Shown: in pieces, positions 17,735-18,101 of the stretch
Layout of the letters: the number at the start of each line of letters is the position of its first letter
Position numbering within the stretch: position 1 is the stretch's first letter
DNA from: Bacteroidales bacterium
GTDB taxonomy: Bacteria; Bacteroidota; Bacteroidia; Bacteroidales; WCHB1-69
NCBI GenBank assembly: GCA_031272415.1
Contig: JAISTU010000162.1
Location: forward strand, 1 to 18,101
Length of the DNA stretch: 18,101 nucleotides
Direction of reading: 5' to 3'
The notes under the pieces: model-generated
The model's database searches: none
What the model saw: only the letters and a program-made list of their open reading frames with translations
Told to the model about the DNA's origin: nothing
Made by a program: the position numbers and the translations under genes

Positions 17735-17959
17735 CAAAACCCTTGCAAATTTACAGGGGATTTTTTAGATAAAATAAATAAGTAATACATGTATACATTG
17801 TAGAAAGATGACAACGGTTATAGTGATGTCAGATATACTCAACAGAGTTGGATATAAGGGAGAGCATGTTGCGGATAAGGTGATATGCAGTAAGTATGGT
17901 TTTCGGTATGGCAATTTTTTGTTCCATAATTTTGGAAACCAAAATTTTGCATTTCAATC

Positions 17960-18018
17960 GCTTGATTATAAATCAATTACCCCCCCCCCCCCCCCAACTG
18001 CCTGATAATCAAGCAGTT
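17960..18018 (+). repeat. Hairpin - C16 tract - hairpin module
   Basis: Sixteen consecutive C (17980-17995) lie between TTGATT/AATCAA (17962-17976) and a 23-bp near-perfect palindrome (17996-18018: AACTGC, CTGATAATCAA, GCAGTT). In addition GCTTGATTAT (17960-17969) and ATAATCAAGC (18005-18014) are perfect inverted repeats enclosing the C-tract, so two alternative folds exist. The core CTGATAATCAAG is shared with 9381-9398. A C16 run is rare and prone to slippage; its exact length in the assembly is uncertain. Confidence 0.6.
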
Positions 18019-18029
18019 ACGTACATTTT

Positions 18030-18060
18030 CACTACTTCCCCGCAAGGGAGGAGGATAGTG
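18030..18060 (+). promoter_or_regulatory. Hairpin containing a strong Shine-Dalgarno-like sequence
   Basis: CACTA (18030-18034) pairs with TAGTG (18056-18060), and CTTCCC (18035-18040) with GGGAGG (18046-18051), leaving a CGCAA loop and an AGGA bulge. GAGGA (18051-18055) could instead pair with TCCTC downstream (18064-18068), so two folds compete. AGGAGG (18049-18054) is half-buried in the stem. The nearest ATG (18083) is rather far for a ribosome-binding site, so this may be a repeat rather than a translation switch. Confidence 0.35.
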
Positions 18061-18082
18061 TATTCCTCAATTTAACAATAGT

Positions 18083-18101
18083 ATGAATGCAAAAAGCGAG
18101 T
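18083..18101 (+). CDS. Possible start of a further gene (cut by the window end)
   Basis: ATG at 18083 opens a frame reading MNAKSE and continuing past the window edge. It is downstream of the promoter at 17707-17734 and its long leader, and TTAACAATAGT precedes it, without a clear ribosome-binding site, as is usual in this phylum. Six codons are too few to call a product. Confidence 0.25.

Larger units (their letters stand above)
17735..18082 (+). other. Structured leader region, no confirmed gene
   Basis: These 348 bp follow the promoter and precede a possible ATG at 18083. Contents in order: a 10-bp palindrome ATGTATACAT (17789-17798); a possible small ORF from ATG 17808 (65 aa) ending in PPPPPTA at 18005, without recognisable family; a nested hairpin (17898-17940) with stems GGTTT/AAACC and TATGG/CCATA; the C16 hairpin module; and a purine-rich hairpin. 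The layout parallels the leader at 9229-9545. It is most likely an untranslated or weakly translated leader built from dispersed repeats. A frame-variable small gene cannot be excluded. Confidence 0.4.

Noticed and set aside
17555..17737. 60-aa minus-strand frame upstream of the asparagine-synthetase-like gene
   Set aside because: Low-complexity Lys/Phe/Ile composition over an A/T repeat, antisense to the promoter block; no family resemblance.
17740..18060. Known structural RNA (RNase P, tmRNA, SRP RNA or riboswitch)
   Set aside because: None of the characteristic conserved motifs could be recognised, despite several hairpins.

Overview
The window looks like a chromosomal segment of a Bacteroidota bacterium. 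Two large proteins carry a signal peptide and a C-terminal type IX secretion system (T9SS) type A sorting domain. The promoters fit the Bacteroidota -7 consensus TAnnTTTG, start codons lack strong Shine-Dalgarno sequences, and the DNA is AT-rich with long A/T-rich repeats between genes. I cannot name the genus. No rRNA, tRNA, CRISPR array, integrase or transposase was recognised.

Layout. Positions 1-321 hold a mosaic of inverted repeats and a strong rho-independent terminator (266-295, minus strand). This ends a giant minus-strand gene (322-9228, 2968 aa) for a T9SS-exported, probably cell-surface protein made of jelly-roll, beta-helix and Ig-like modules. The 540-bp divergent region 9229-9768 carries two back-to-back promoters with a nearly identical sequence block, a tandem/inverted repeat between them, and on the minus side a leader of about 315 nt containing hairpin, C-tract and hairpin. 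Rightward from 9769 runs a probable operon: an M4 (thermolysin-like) metallopeptidase with CUB and T9SS domains; a short-chain dehydrogenase whose start is not ATG; an O-antigen ligase/polymerase-family membrane protein overlapping it by 8 nt; and, 47 nt further on, a FemAB/GNAT-like acyltransferase. Convergent to this is an asparagine-synthetase-like protein (15841-17550, minus) without the N-terminal glutaminase cysteine. The last 550 bp hold a palindromic site, a third copy of the promoter block, and a second leader of about 340 nt with a C16 tract, hairpins and a possible gene start at 18083.

How the genes may fit together (inference). The two T9SS cargo proteins are divergently transcribed from matched promoters and could be co-expressed. 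T9SS type A cargo is, in well-studied species, attached to a surface lipopolysaccharide, so the O-antigen-ligase-family gene in the peptidase transcription unit is suggestive. The acyltransferase and asparagine-synthetase-like genes would fit cell-envelope or polysaccharide modification. The most unusual part is the intergenic DNA: the repeated promoter block, and two leaders that share a hairpin/poly-C/hairpin module.
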